Positions 1 through 7,952 of a stretch of DNA of 64,000 nucleotides are shown one piece after another; position 1 is the stretch's first letter, and every line of letters begins with the position of its first letter. The notes beneath the pieces are model-generated. The model was not told where the DNA came from. It was given only the letters and a program-made list of their open reading frames with translations, and searched no databases. The position numbers and the translations under genes were made by a program. Origin of the DNA: Pectobacterium wasabiae CFBP 3304 (GTDB lineage: Bacteria; Pseudomonadota; Gammaproteobacteria; Enterobacterales; Enterobacteriaceae); assembly GCF_001742185.1 (NCBI RefSeq), contig NZ_CP015750.1:1488001-1552000 (forward strand), in the 5' to 3' direction.

Positions 1-467
1 ATCAGCGGTACGGCATAGCGCGCAGCCTGATGATAATCCAGCACCTGCGCCGCGACGTTTTCATCCTGACGCCAGTCTTCATACAAACCGCCCAGCTCGC
101 CGCCCCAGGCGTTGAACTGCCAGTCGATACCCCGACGCTCACCAGCCTGATTCAGCACGATGGTTGGGCCAGTGTCGCGCATCCAGGCATCGTCGCTTTC
201 TATTTCCAGCAGCGTAACATTCACCGGCATCACTTTTTGCGCATCCGCCATGTAGCGTGCAGGCACGCCCATAATAACAGGCGTGTTTTGGGCGATAGCT
301 TCCGCCACGCGCGCGAACGTTTTCTGCGCCGGAACGCCCTGCTCGCGCCAGTTGTCGGTACGATATGGCCAGAGCATCCACACGGCATCATGCGGAGCCC
401 ACTCGGCGGGCATCGCAAAACCATCCTGGTGTGGCGTGGTGAGATGAGGAGTTGCTAACTGTGACAT
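1..467 (-). CDS. aguA: Agmatine deiminase AguA (N-terminal part, runs off the window)
   Basis: AguA converts agmatine to N-carbamoylputrescine plus ammonia in the cytoplasm, the step before AguB in putrescine synthesis from arginine. Read on the minus strand, the product starts [20 protein letters not shown] and contains [20 protein letters not shown] and [11 protein letters not shown], both typical of the N-terminal half of agmatine deiminases (PPAD fold). The ATG is at 465-467, three bases after the aguB stop, so the two genes are cotranscribed. About 155 residues of the usual ~365 lie in the window; the rest is beyond base 1. The family call is firm; integrity of the C-terminus cannot be judged. 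Confidence 0.93.
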   Translation of the reverse strand, partial: MSQLATPHLTTPHQDGFAMPAEWAPHDAVWMLWPYRTDNWREQGVPAQKTFARVAEAIAQNTPVIMGVPARYMADAQKVMPVNVTLLEIESDDAWMRDTGPTIVLNQAGERRGIDWQFNAWGGELGGLYEDWRQDENVAAQVLDYHQAARYAVPL

Positions 468-470
468 CAC

Positions 471-1355
471 TTATCTCCGAGTCTTGCCGTCTGAGCTGGC
501 AATGGTGCCGTACATTTCCGGGCGACGGTCGCGAAACAGGCCCCATGAGGCACGCTGTGCAGCAATAGCGTCTAAATCGAACTCATGCACCAGAATGGCT
601 TCATCCGTCTTATTGGCCTGTGCCAGTAGCGCACCGGTTTGATCGGCAATAAAGGACGAGCCGTAGAACGTCATATCCAGACCGTCGATATATTTGCTGG
701 CTTCCGTACCGATACGGTTGGAGGCGATCACCGGCACCAGATTCGCGGCAGCATGACCTTGCTGAACGCGAGTCCAGTGCGGCTGGCTGTCGATATCCGG
801 GTAAGCCGGTTCGGAACCAATGGCGGTCGGATAGAAAATCAGCTCTGCGCCCTGCAATGCCAGGCTACGTGCGGTTTCTGGAAACCACTGATCCCAGCAA
901 ATACCCACGCCGATTTTCGCGTAGCGCGTCTGCCAGACTTTAAAGCCCGTGTCGCCCGGAATGAAGAATTGCTTCTCCTGATACGCCGGGCCGTTCGGAA
1001 TGTGGGTTTTGCGGTAAACATCCAACACGGAACCATCCGCATCAATCATCACCAGCGAGTTGTAATAGGCGTTATTCGCACGCTCAAAGAAGCTCAGCGG
1101 CAGCACCACATTCAACTCCGCCGCCAGTGCGGAAAAATGCTTAATCAGCGGGCTGGTTTCCAACTCCTGCGCCAGCGCATAGTGCTCCGGGCTCTGATCG
1201 ATACAAAAATACGGTGCGGCAAACAGTTCCTGAATCAGGATAACCTGTGCGCCTTTTGCATGCGCTTGTCGCACCAGTTTTTCAGCGTTTTCGATATTCT
1301 TGGGCAGCTCCCAGGAACACGCCATTTGTGTTGCGGCAACGGTAACTTTTTTCAT
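471..1355 (-). CDS. aguB: N-carbamoylputrescine amidase AguB
   Basis: A carbon-nitrogen hydrolase (nitrilase superfamily) that turns N-carbamoylputrescine into putrescine, CO2 and ammonia. The 294-residue protein has the expected Glu-Lys-Cys triad: E43 in IQELFAAPYF, K116 in VYRKTHIPNGP and C153 in VGICWDQWFPE. Length is normal for the family. The ATG at 1353-1355 has a GAGG Shine-Dalgarno 5-6 bases upstream. The gene precedes aguA with a 3-bp gap. No regulator lies nearby in the window. Confidence 0.95.
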   Translation of the reverse strand: MKKVTVAATQMACSWELPKNIENAEKLVRQAHAKGAQVILIQELFAAPYFCIDQSPEHYALAQELETSPLIKHFSALAAELNVVLPLSFFERANNAYYNSLVMIDADGSVLDVYRKTHIPNGPAYQEKQFFIPGDTGFKVWQTRYAKIGVGICWDQWFPETARSLALQGAELIFYPTAIGSEPAYPDIDSQPHWTRVQQGHAAANLVPVIASNRIGTEASKYIDGLDMTFYGSSFIADQTGALLAQANKTDEAILVHEFDLDAIAAQRASWGLFRDRRPEMYGTIASSDGKTRR

Positions 1356-1686
1356 GCGAAAACCTCAATAATAACGATATATACCCGCCCTTTCTCACCG
1401 GCAGGTATCGGCAATAAGCATTTCTCTCGGTCACAATTATTCATCGGCGCTTTCCCGCGCGGCCTTAACGAGTGTAGAACAGCACGCCAGCGCATGCCCA
1501 ATAGGCGTATCCCGTTAAGATATTGACCGAGGATGACATGCGCATTATGCCAGTTAATGACGGCACGTCACTACGTCGAAGAATGATCTCGCCTGACAGG
1601 CTCACAGGATAAAGAAGAGAACCGATAACCAACAGTACAGGATTACAGTTCACCATGAAGGTCGGCGCGTTGCTGGTATTGTCACG
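1356..1686. other. Intergenic region upstream of aguB
   Basis: This 331-bp stretch carries the aguB promoter region on the minus strand and the ragged left edge of the Rhs island. I see no convincing gene, strong hairpin or recognisable operator in it. ORFs crossing it are antisense shadows of aguB. Confidence 0.5.
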
Positions 1687-1841
1687 GGCGACTGGACAGC
1701 GTCTGACTGGATGAATCGACCTGTCTGGTGCACTATACCTACAATACGCAAAGTCAGGTGACTACCGTCACCGGGCAGGGCGGTAGCGTGCACCGCCGTT
1801 TTACCTGGCACGATCGCCAGCGAACGGCCTGCTTAGCGAAT
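1687..1841 (+). pseudogene. Rhs core remnant in opposite orientation to the main rhs locus
   Basis: In the frame beginning near 1687 the translation reads RLDSV*LDESTCLVHYTYN, followed by VTTVTGQGGSVHRRFTWHD. This matches the main Rhs core (RLDSVWLDESTCLVHYTYNA and ITVTGRGGSVRRRFTWHDD) almost residue for residue. The Trp codon has become TGA, and a short deletion occurs before GLLSE. No tip follows directly; an immunity-type gene begins at 1981. This is a decayed core of the same lineage as the main rhs but on the plus strand, so an inversion or a second convergent array is implied. Confidence 0.8.
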
Positions 1842-1980
1842 TAATATTTATGAGGTTGCCAAGCCGATTACCGTTGATGTCAAGGACTGGTTCGGTATGA
1901 GGGTGGCGTGACGCAATATAAATCACCGACAGCATAATAAAATTAGCAAATAATCAATCGTTAAAGAGATTGTGATATTT

Positions 1981-2238
1981 ATGAATAAAAATGAGCTAAG
2001 AGATAGACTTATCAAAGAAAAAATATCGAGATCTTTATATTCTTTAGATGGGAGTTTACCGGATGAGAAATTATGTCTCGATCGCGAAAATGGCTATTGG
2101 GTTGTTTATTATTCAGAAAGAGGAATAAAAACTGGAATGATAAGTTTCTCAACCGAGAATGAAGCATGCCAATATATATACAATCAGATTAATGCAATTG
2201 CTATTGATAAAACAAATAATAACCGAAAGCGGTCTTAA
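1981..2238 (+). CDS. Small immunity-type protein of the Rhs island (possibly Imm59-like)
   Basis: An 85-residue AT-rich ORF starting MNKNELRDRLIKEK, with the pattern LCLDRENGYWVVYYSERG and ENEACQYIYNQI. The YYSERG...EACQY arrangement resembles what I remember of the predicted immunity family Imm59, but I cannot verify this. An in-frame GTG at 1972 is possible; I prefer the ATG at 1981, with AAAGAG about 12 bases upstream. It follows a decayed Rhs core and is followed by what may be a symE scrap, the order seen around other immunity genes here. Function as an antitoxin is inferred from context. Confidence 0.6.
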   Translation: MNKNELRDRLIKEKISRSLYSLDGSLPDEKLCLDRENGYWVVYYSERGIKTGMISFSTENEACQYIYNQINAIAIDKTNNNRKRS

Positions 2239-2242
2239 CGCA

Positions 2243-2260
2243 TCTTAAGGTTAATCGCTG
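2243..2260 (-). pseudogene. Possible 18-bp symE scrap
   Basis: Read on the minus strand, CAGCGATTAACCTTAAGA matches 16 of 18 bases of the INLKG-coding segment in the symE-like relic at 5320-5521. It converges on the immunity gene just upstream, as the better-preserved copies do. The match is short and could be chance. Confidence 0.25.
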
Positions 2261-2360
2261 AAGACAGGTTGGACTTGTCATAGCAGTAAAACTGCTACTG
2301 GTGGTCGATTGATTGCCGAGAAGCGGCGCTGGGAATGCGAAACAAAAAAAAGAAAATAAA

Positions 2361-2930
2361 ATGAATATAGATGAAAGCATATGTGAGTTAGTTAGTTTTT
2401 TCAAAATTAACAAAAGTAATATGGGGCGGATGGATTATCAAGTTGAGGGGATTCCAAACTTTCGGTGCGAAATGCCTTTAAATGGAGAAATCCTTCATTT
2501 CTATACACATGTGTTGCTTGAGGACAAACCAACTTTTCATGGAGGTGCTTACTTACAAATCATTGAAATTGATGAACTACCGAATATCCTGTTAGGATGG
2601 CGTTCATCTGAGGAAAATGATGCTTGGAATGATGATTTTATAATATTTGCTGAACGTAATGGCGATGTTCTTTATTGCGATTCATCAGATATTACGTCGC
2701 CGGTATATGGAAGTATCCAGAAAAGGAACTTTCAGATTTCAAATACGCTAAGTGAATTCATTGAAATTTACACAAAAGTTTTAAAAATAGAGATTGAAGA
2801 TTTTTATTGTGATGTTACTGATGATGACTTTCATTTCAAACCGGAATATTTATTAGCTGTGGAAAATGAGTTGAGGAAAGTGCTTTCTGCTGAATTTGTT
2901 GCTAATTACATGCTATTTTTCTATGAATGA
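2361..2930 (+). CDS. SMI1/KNR4 (SUKH)-type immunity protein
   Basis: A 189-residue protein starting MNIDESICELVSFFKINKSN; the ATG at 2361 follows an A-rich tract rather than a strong ribosome site. The central part, GGAYLQIIEIDELPNILLGW, then DDFIIFAERNGDVLYCD and a late FIEIY, fits the SUKH superfamily, whose members neutralise diverse nuclease and other toxins of contact-dependent systems. It is acidic and AT-rich, unlike the GC-rich Rhs cores. No cognate toxin tip is preserved next to it, so it is an orphan immunity gene. SUKH membership is likely; the specific partner is unknown. Confidence 0.7.
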   Translation: MNIDESICELVSFFKINKSNMGRMDYQVEGIPNFRCEMPLNGEILHFYTHVLLEDKPTFHGGAYLQIIEIDELPNILLGWRSSEENDAWNDDFIIFAERNGDVLYCDSSDITSPVYGSIQKRNFQISNTLSEFIEIYTKVLKIEIEDFYCDVTDDDFHFKPEYLLAVENELRKVLSAEFVANYMLFFYE

Positions 2931-3025
2931 TATTAGATGCTATGATTCGGACAGCGGGAAATATATCTAATAAGTCCTTCTTGAATACGTGGCATAATCA
3001 CGAGGATATAAATAGACTCGTTTCA

Positions 3026-3110
3026 TACTCGCCATACCTCAAGTTGCATGTGTGTTGGTTACGTGACTCGCATAGGCTTAGTCCTGCTAGAGTATAGTTG
3101 ATCATTGGAC
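3026..3110 (+). repeat. Probable dispersed enterobacterial intergenic repeat (degenerate)
   Basis: The stretch contains CATACCTCAAGTTGCATGTG then TGTTGGTTACGTGACTCGC. It closely resembles a dispersed intergenic sequence I remember from Pectobacterium and Serratia genomes (ATACTTCAAGTTGCATGTG...GTTGGCTGCG). Only one copy is visible here, so the repeat status rests on recall rather than on this window. Confidence 0.45.
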
Positions 3111-3154
3111 TCATTCTGCAAACCACGATTTTTATCATCCAACAGGAAAAATAA

Positions 3155-3508
3155 ATGCAAATAATAAAAAAAGAGAAAGTAAAATTATCCGACTTTATCG
3201 TCCTTGCTAAAAAGGACATTAAAATAATAAAGGAAGATTTTTGCTTATATTGTGAAAACTCTGATAAACCACTCTCTCAAGACATGTGGTGTTATGTTGA
3301 TGAATATCCTACCGGAGATGACAATGGAAATGATGTTTTCTCTGATTTTGTTGTGAATAATGATTTGGAATTACTCTATTATGGTGAACAGTTCATTGAT
3401 GTTATAAATAATGTATTAATGCAAGAAGATGAACCTGATATTTATATCATAATTGAGGCGCTTAATTATTATATGGAAAATGATAATTTTTTGGATTTTG
3501 ATCAGTGA
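3155..3508 (+). CDS. Acidic orphan immunity-type protein (possibly DUF7716-like)
   Basis: A 117-residue, very AT-rich ORF starting MQIIKKEKVKLSDFIVLAKK and ending IEALNYYMENDNFLDFDQ. The late YYxENDxF motif and the acidic central region (YPTGDDNGNDVFSDF) resemble small immunity proteins of the DUF7716 type, a tentative match from memory. AACAGGAAAAATAA provides an AGGA ribosome site about 9 bases before the ATG at 3155. It is the last plus-strand gene of the left part of the island and faces a minus-strand SUKH gene. No toxin partner survives beside it. Confidence 0.55.
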   Translation: MQIIKKEKVKLSDFIVLAKKDIKIIKEDFCLYCENSDKPLSQDMWCYVDEYPTGDDNGNDVFSDFVVNNDLELLYYGEQFIDVINNVLMQEDEPDIYIIIEALNYYMENDNFLDFDQ

Positions 3509-3564
3509 TTTGAAATTTAATAAATGGAAGGATATTTACGACCGACTTCGACTATATTTTAAGT

Positions 3565-3984
3565 CTAGGCACGTAAGTTATAAATATCTTTAGATTCTTC
3601 ATCCATATCTAAACTACCAAGAGCGCCAAGATCTAAGCTATAAATTCTATCATCATTATCACTCAGATAAATAAAATATCCTACATCACCATCTTGGCCA
3701 ATTAAAAAACAATCAGGTTCAACATCCTGTATTGTATAAATTTCGTTTCTTTCAAGCACATCGCGATAGTTGAAAATATAAATAAAACCTCCCTGAGAAT
3801 TTTTTATTTCATAACATTCGTTTTCGACAACTTCTTCAGATAAAAAACACTTATATTTTTTAGGCAGATTTTTATCTAAAATTTTTTCTATATCAGCTAA
3901 TTTTTCCATCACTGAATTCTTATTCAAAAAAACCTCGCATTCATTAAATATTAAAAAATTGATTTCCGATATTACTCCCCTCAT
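3565..3984 (-). CDS. SMI1/KNR4 (SUKH) family immunity protein
   Basis: A 139-residue protein with a clear SUKH layout: EKLADIEKILDKNLPKKYKC, then a YIFNYRDVLERNEIY segment, DCFLIGQDGDVGYFIYL, and IYSLDLGALGSLDMDEE. Conserved features are LPKxYKxFL near the N-terminus and IGxDGDxxYF in the middle. The ATG at 3984 is preceded by GATGAGGGG-type sequence; M26 is a possible later start. It belongs to the minus-strand array and lies 36 bp downstream of a broken Rhs core end (4021-4248). The cognate tip has been lost. Confidence 0.78.
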   Translation of the reverse strand: MRGVISEINFLIFNECEVFLNKNSVMEKLADIEKILDKNLPKKYKCFLSEEVVENECYEIKNSQGGFIYIFNYRDVLERNEIYTIQDVEPDCFLIGQDGDVGYFIYLSDNDDRIYSLDLGALGSLDMDEESKDIYNLRA

Positions 3985-4020
3985 CCATCAAAATATTCAT
4001 ATGCATCACCAATGGCTTTC

Positions 4021-4248
4021 TTAGCCCAACAATCCTATTAATTCAGGTGAGATATAGCAACCACCGTTCGGATCATAATACCTAAAACGGTTATAGCATA
4101 AACTACTTTCGTCGTCACGGTATTGCCCGTAAAAGTCCCGGATCGGTTTTTTCAGCGTTCTCCATATAACACTGGCACCATAAGTTAGCGTGGGGGTCCT
4201 GCCAACGAGGTTCACCTTGCTGATTAAAAATGGCCTGCGGTTCACCAT
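4021..4248 (-). pseudogene. Truncated Rhs core end, lineage B
   Basis: The translation ends RFRYYDPNGGCYISPELIGL followed by LG and a stop. This is the C-terminal edge of an Rhs core of the type that normally continues DPIGLLGGESNYGYV. The preceding part is out of frame: an alternative frame reads EPRWQDPHANLW, matching the lineage-B core at about 8500. There is no tip after the truncation. It is a relic with a premature end and at least one frameshift. Confidence 0.75.
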
Positions 4249-4307
4249 TATGGTCGCTGGTTACGAAATAATAAAGTCAATGCTATTTGATATTTATTAC
4301 AGAAAAT

Positions 4308-4745
4308 TCAATTCTTAGATTTTTCATTAAAATAAAAATCAAGATATTTTTTAGGTCGTTCCTGAAAAGCTCTTTTCTTTCCATATCCATACGCATCATG
4401 AAAATATTTATAAGCCATATCATATTCTTTTAACTCATAACAGATCATCCCGAGATCAATTAACGGAGCTGTATCTATATCTGAACCTCTGGTTTGCAAC
4501 GCAATCTCTGCCCATTTTTTAGCCTCATAGAAATTCCCTATATCGAAATTGACACTATATATACATGCAGAAACCCAACTGGAAATCTCCCACTCTAGTT
4601 TTGGTTCAGGGAGTAATCTCCAAGCTTCATTATATTCTTCTAATGCCCGTTCATAAGATTTTTCATCATGGAGGTGATTACCCTTTTCAACCACAGAGAC
4701 TATTAATGCCTCTAGCTCTTGATTTACATCAGAAAGAATCTTCAT
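4308..4745 (-). CDS. Tetratricopeptide-repeat immunity protein
   Basis: A 145-residue all-helical protein of a TPR family often found beside Rhs tips. It contains YERALEEYNEAWRLLPEPKL, WEISSWVSACIYSVNFDIGN, AKKWAEIALQTRGSDIDTAP and YELKEYDMAYKYFHDAYGYG. It lies 108 bp downstream of the broken GH-E nuclease tip (4854-5166) on the same strand, so it is probably the immunity protein of that tip. The ORF appears intact while its toxin is frameshifted. TPR identity is strong; the pairing is inferred from position. Confidence 0.78.
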   Translation of the reverse strand: MKILSDVNQELEALIVSVVEKGNHLHDEKSYERALEEYNEAWRLLPEPKLEWEISSWVSACIYSVNFDIGNFYEAKKWAEIALQTRGSDIDTAPLIDLGMICYELKEYDMAYKYFHDAYGYGKKRAFQERPKKYLDFYFNEKSKN

Positions 4746-4853
4746 CGATCATCTCTTTAGTCATTGAAAGTATTGATAAATTTCCGACAACCCAATAAAA
4801 TTACTTGGGTTTCTATATCTATCAGGCAGGTTTTCACCTTGAGAACAGTTATG

Positions 4854-5166
4854 TCAAAAATACTCTAACTCATAGTTCTTGGGGTCCCGCATAAAAGCTC
4901 TAGCTTCTTTAAATTTTGCCCCATAATATCCGCCCTCTTGATTACAATATCTAACATAATCAGTCAGATGAACCATATCAGCATCCTGAATACAATCCAT
5001 TACTATCAGTTAAATTTTTAAATTGCATCCTATCACCCGAACCACGAATGCAACCTTCTCCATACATTCGCTCAATAACAGATCGTCCTGTTTTAGCCTT
5101 TTTGCCTGGCGTTCTTTCCCTATAAGTAAGATGGCAAGATGCCAACCCAAATGGATCAACCAGCAC
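4854..5166 (-). pseudogene. Orphan Rhs toxin tip, GH-E family nuclease, frameshifted
   Basis: After a lineage-B core end (VDPFGLASC), the tip reads TYRERTPGKKAKTGRSVIER, then MYGEGCIRGSGDRMQFKNL. A frameshift near 4980 separates this from DMVHLTDYVRYCNQEGGYYG, AKFKEARAFMRDPKNYELEY and a stop. The string from RERTPGKKAKTGR to RDPKNYELE is the signature I know for GH-E family nucleases, which have a TDAVxWW.EtGRxYG motif. Here that motif is altered to TDYVRYCNQEGGYYG and the end is truncated. The gene is therefore doubly damaged. The toxin class is fairly secure. Confidence 0.75.
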
Positions 5167-5319
5167 TGGACGTAAGTGTAATTACTTTCCCAGCCATCAG
5201 GTGTACAACCTAAGCGTCTGGCTATTCGTAATATCTACTTCAGCCGTAAGTGACTTTCATCCAGTCGCCATAATGTGAGAAATCGCTCATGCTACCCCCC
5301 ATCCACAAGGTAGTTAATC

Positions 5320-5521
5320 ATGGCTAAGGTACATTCAAAGTCAGTTAATAAAACAACCAAAACAGAGCGTTACTACACGGTGGGATACGCTTCGCATAAC
5401 GGCATCAGCGATTAACCTTAAAGGGCACTGGCTGGAAGAGTCAGGCTTTATGGCTGGGATGCCGATAACCGTTACCGTTGAGCGGGGAAGGCTGATTATT
5501 GAGACCAAGATTAATTTCTGA
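5320..5521 (+). pseudogene. symE-like gene, frameshifted (copy 1)
   Basis: From the ATG at 5320 the translation reads MAKVHSKSVNKTTKTERYYT, then VGYASHNGISD and a stop. A second frame continues AINLKGHWLEESGFMAGMPI and TVTVERGRLIIETKINF to the TGA at 5519-5521. INLKGxWLExxGFxxGxPIxVxV is the signature of SymE (AbrB-fold SOS-associated type I toxin) and its relatives. The two halves are out of frame, so the gene is broken. It points toward the 3' end of the immunity gene at 5588-5890. No clear symR antisense promoter was identified. Confidence 0.75.
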
Positions 5522-5587
5522 CGCCGCATCGATAAATAGTAGATAAAATAACCCGGAAGGATTGTTGGGATCGCTTTCGAATTATTA

Positions 5588-5890
5588 TTAGCTTAAACAA
5601 TCAATGACCAATGCATCTAATTCAATCCACGCATCTTCTAATCTAAATTCGATTTCAGGATTATTTTCTTTTCCATCAAAACTCACATATGCATTTCGTA
5701 TCATTTGTGGAATGGTATATAAATAAAGCGCCAACTCTTTATCAACGAAATCACTACCTTTCAATATATTAGATAACTCGCCCAAAGACGATATTAACCC
5801 CATATAGGCATCTTCATTGAACGCCATATTGGTTCTAATTTCATCAACGAAACTATTTTTTATGATCTTTTCTTTTATTTCTTCCAACAT
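5588..5890 (-). CDS. Orphan immunity-type protein
   Basis: A 100-residue acidic protein starting MLEEIKEKIIKNSFVDEIRT and ending EFRLEDAWIELDALVIDCLS. I do not recognise a family. It lies directly downstream of an inactivated toxin tip (5933-6160) on the minus strand and is AT-rich like the other immunity genes, which is the only basis for its assignment. Its 3' end faces the tail of symE copy 1. Confidence 0.55.
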   Translation of the reverse strand: MLEEIKEKIIKNSFVDEIRTNMAFNEDAYMGLISSLGELSNILKGSDFVDKELALYLYTIPQMIRNAYVSFDGKENNPEIEFRLEDAWIELDALVIDCLS

Positions 5891-5932
5891 ATTATTAACC
5901 TATAAAAATCCAATTATCGCTTCCGACGGTAT

Positions 5933-6160
5933 TTATCCAAAGGCTAATACTTCTTGGTGAGCTACTGCTACATTTCGGCTGAATGGAGTTTTCAAATGTT
6001 CCGCAGCCTTTTGAGCGTTTGATACATCTAAAATCTTATCGCTCGGAATTTTAGACAGATCTATCTTAACAATTGGATTTGCTGCTTGGGTTCCACCATG
6101 AGTAGCAAAGTATTCTGCTGTTGATTGACTTCTAAATAGCTTCGCACATTGATGCTTCAC
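5933..6160 (-). pseudogene. Orphan toxin tip fragment, ART-like, with a nonsense codon
   Basis: The fragment reads HQCAKLFRSQSTAEYFATHG, then NPIVKIDLSKIPSDKILDVS and RNVAVAHQEVLAFG followed by TAA. Beyond this codon the frame continues IPSEAIIGFL and a natural stop just before the immunity gene. The expected residue at the TAA in FGxIPSEAI is Lys (AAA), so one substitution created the stop. The pattern VKIDLSKIPSDKILDVS...HQEVLxxGxIP resembles C-termini of ADP-ribosyltransferase-type polymorphic toxins, a recalled and unverified match. The Rhs core that should precede it is absent. Confidence 0.6.
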
Positions 6161-6232
6161 TTCTCATCGTACGAGGCCAAAGCTGACAGGAGATCGCACA
6201 TTTCCAAATGTAGCGCTATTACGCAAAGCTAT

Positions 6233-6305
6233 TTAACCTCTGACGATCCATACGATAAACAGCAGATAAAATAAAGACGGAAGGATCGTTAAGATTTATT
6301 CCGGA
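6233..6305 (+). repeat. symE 3' tail relic (copy 4)
   Basis: The segment starting ACCTCTGACGATCCATACGA, then TAAACAGCAGATAAAATAAA and CGGAAGGATCGTTAAG, matches sequences downstream of the symE-like copies at 5519, 11067 and 13411. The coding part is gone. Like the others it abuts the 3' end of a minus-strand immunity gene (6313). Confidence 0.7.
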
Positions 6306-6312
6306 TTTTCAT

Positions 6313-6744
6313 TTATAAAACATCACTAATAGATATTATATATTTTCTTGCTTTCACTGACAAAAACAAATCATGCCCAATAAAAACATATCCTAAAAAC
6401 TCATTATTCTCATTGATTTCCTCACAAAAACCAGAACTAAGCTCAGAACCATTAGAGTATTTAGATAGACCTGAAATTTTATCAGTACAATAAAAAAAAT
6501 CAAAAGATTTAAAATCAAAGTTAGCCATTTTATACCCAGCATTGTTATATTTATCATCTGGCATATCTGATTCGTCATGCAAAAAATTACGTAAAAGGTA
6601 GTTGTTAATATCTTTCTTCCTTTCCTCAATGCCTAAAAAAACCATAAAGTACACATTTAAACAACTTCCAGAATAAGAAAAAAATGGTTCAGCTACATTT
6701 TCCATAACCCACGGAAATTCAATTTTCCTTAGTAATTGACTCAT
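6313..6744 (-). CDS. Orphan immunity-type protein
   Basis: A 143-residue AT-rich protein starting MSQLLRKIEFPWVMENVAEP. It contains FKSFDFFYCTDKISGLSKYS and ends SVKARKYIISISDVL. No family is recognised. It follows the truncated tip at 6763-7337 with an 18-bp gap on the same strand, so it is the likely cognate immunity gene of that tip. Confidence 0.55.
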   Translation of the reverse strand: MSQLLRKIEFPWVMENVAEPFFSYSGSCLNVYFMVFLGIEERKKDINNYLLRNFLHDESDMPDDKYNNAGYKMANFDFKSFDFFYCTDKISGLSKYSNGSELSSGFCEEINENNEFLGYVFIGHDLFLSVKARKYIISISDVL

Positions 6745-6762
6745 TAACCCAGCCTTATAATA

Positions 6763-7337
6763 TCAAGTATAGCACTCAGGTAATTGGTCTGAACGTAAAG
6801 TACCACTTTTCAAGTCACCAGCGATATTACAAATACTTCGTCCTCGAATATAATCAGGTGCATCAGAATCAACATCCCTGAATGTGTCACTAATTCTTTT
6901 TTGACCAAGTAGTACATCACAACCAGCCAATCCCAGCGGATCTATCCAGCAAAGAGAGTTTTGGACATAGCCGTAATTACTTTCCCCGCCCAGCCCCCTA
7001 TCGGGTCAGGTGAAATGTAGCATCCACCGTTCGGATCATAGTACCGAAAACGGTTATAACATAGCCCGCTTTCGGTGTCACGATACTGTCCAGCAAAGGC
7101 AAGTCCCAGGTCGGCAGGGTCTTCAACGGAGCCCCGTCTTTGTCCCCAGAGGGTGCTTTTCGGTGCTTGCCAGCGCAGGATACCGTCGGGTTTGTACAGA
7201 GCCTGGGGTTCACCGTTTTGGCCGCTGGTGACATCGTTCTGCGTCTGCTTACAGCGTTTGCCAGTATATGGTCCAAATTGATCATAGCTATAACGAAAAA
7301 ACTGCACTCGGTAGTCCGGTTTTGTCGTACTAACCAT
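6763..7337 (-). pseudogene. Lineage-B Rhs core end plus truncated toxin tip, frameshifted
   Basis: The core portion reads DVTSGQNGEPQALYKPDGIL, LRWQAPKSTLWGQRRG and RFRYYDPNGGCYISPDPIG. A frameshift near 6990 then gives GKVITAMSKTLFAG and a stop. The correct frame continues ESNYGYVQNSLCWIDPLGLA, GCDVLLGQKRISDTFRDVDS, DAPDYIRGRSICNIAGDL, KSGTLRSDQLPECYT and TGA. The tip has a GQKRISxxF...PDYIRGRSI pattern seen in some Rhs/CDI tips but is only about 60 residues long, so it is probably truncated as well as frameshifted. The toxin activity is not assigned. Confidence 0.7.
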
Positions 7338-7418
7338 ACCGAGTCAACCCTTCCCACCATAATTCGATCTATCGATTACTATCTACCCTTAGATAAACCT
7401 ATGTAACACTCTAATAGA

Positions 7419-7952
7419 TTATCCCGCATCAATTATATTCCAACCGGATTCATAAATATTTTTTTGGTATACGAAAAATTTTAAACCTCCAAACTGGAGG
7501 AAATTATTTTTCAATATTTTTATCAATCCGTCCTCTTTGCAATTTTCATAAACATATATCTCATCATTTGAAAAAACGATAAAAACAGACGATGAAAAAT
7601 CTGGGGAAGATAAAAATATAGAGATAACTTCATTATATGAAGGATGAAAAAAAACCTTCACATGTTCAATTTTAAAAGGATGTGAAATATTCGATTTTTT
7701 CTCATGCAAAATTTCATATGATGCATGCAAATTAAAATCATCAAACTCATTAATATTATTTCTAGTAACAAAAGGGTTTGGACCATTAATGTAAAAACCG
7801 ACTACACCATCAGCTCCAATCTCCAAGAAAATCACATTATCAATGATTTCATCATCTTCATCAACTATATAAACAATGCCAGATATAACTACCCCATTAA
7901 ATAAATATGATGTTTTTTTCAAAAATGATTCATGGTAACTAGTCGGCATCAT
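7419..7952 (-). CDS. Immunity-type protein paired with the tip at 7949-8332
   Basis: A 177-residue protein starting MMPTSYHESFLKKTSYLFNG, rich in beta-type segments (IFLEIGADGVVGFYI, VFIVFSNDEIYVYE). The start ATG overlaps the toxin-tip stop in an ATGA arrangement, and GAGG lies about 8 bases upstream within the tip gene, so translation is coupled. I do not recognise a family. The tight overlap with an intact tip makes it the strongest orphan toxin/immunity pairing in the island. Confidence 0.65.
   Translation of the reverse strand: MMPTSYHESFLKKTSYLFNGVVISGIVYIVDEDDEIIDNVIFLEIGADGVVGFYINGPNPFVTRNNINEFDDFNLHASYEILHEKKSNISHPFKIEHVKVFFHPSYNEVISIFLSSPDFSSSVFIVFSNDEIYVYENCKEDGLIKILKNNFLQFGGLKFFVYQKNIYESGWNIIDAG

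Noticed and set aside
639..1526. Long plus-strand ORF opposite aguB
   Set aside because: Antisense shadow of a well-conserved coding gene; its translation has no recognisable family.
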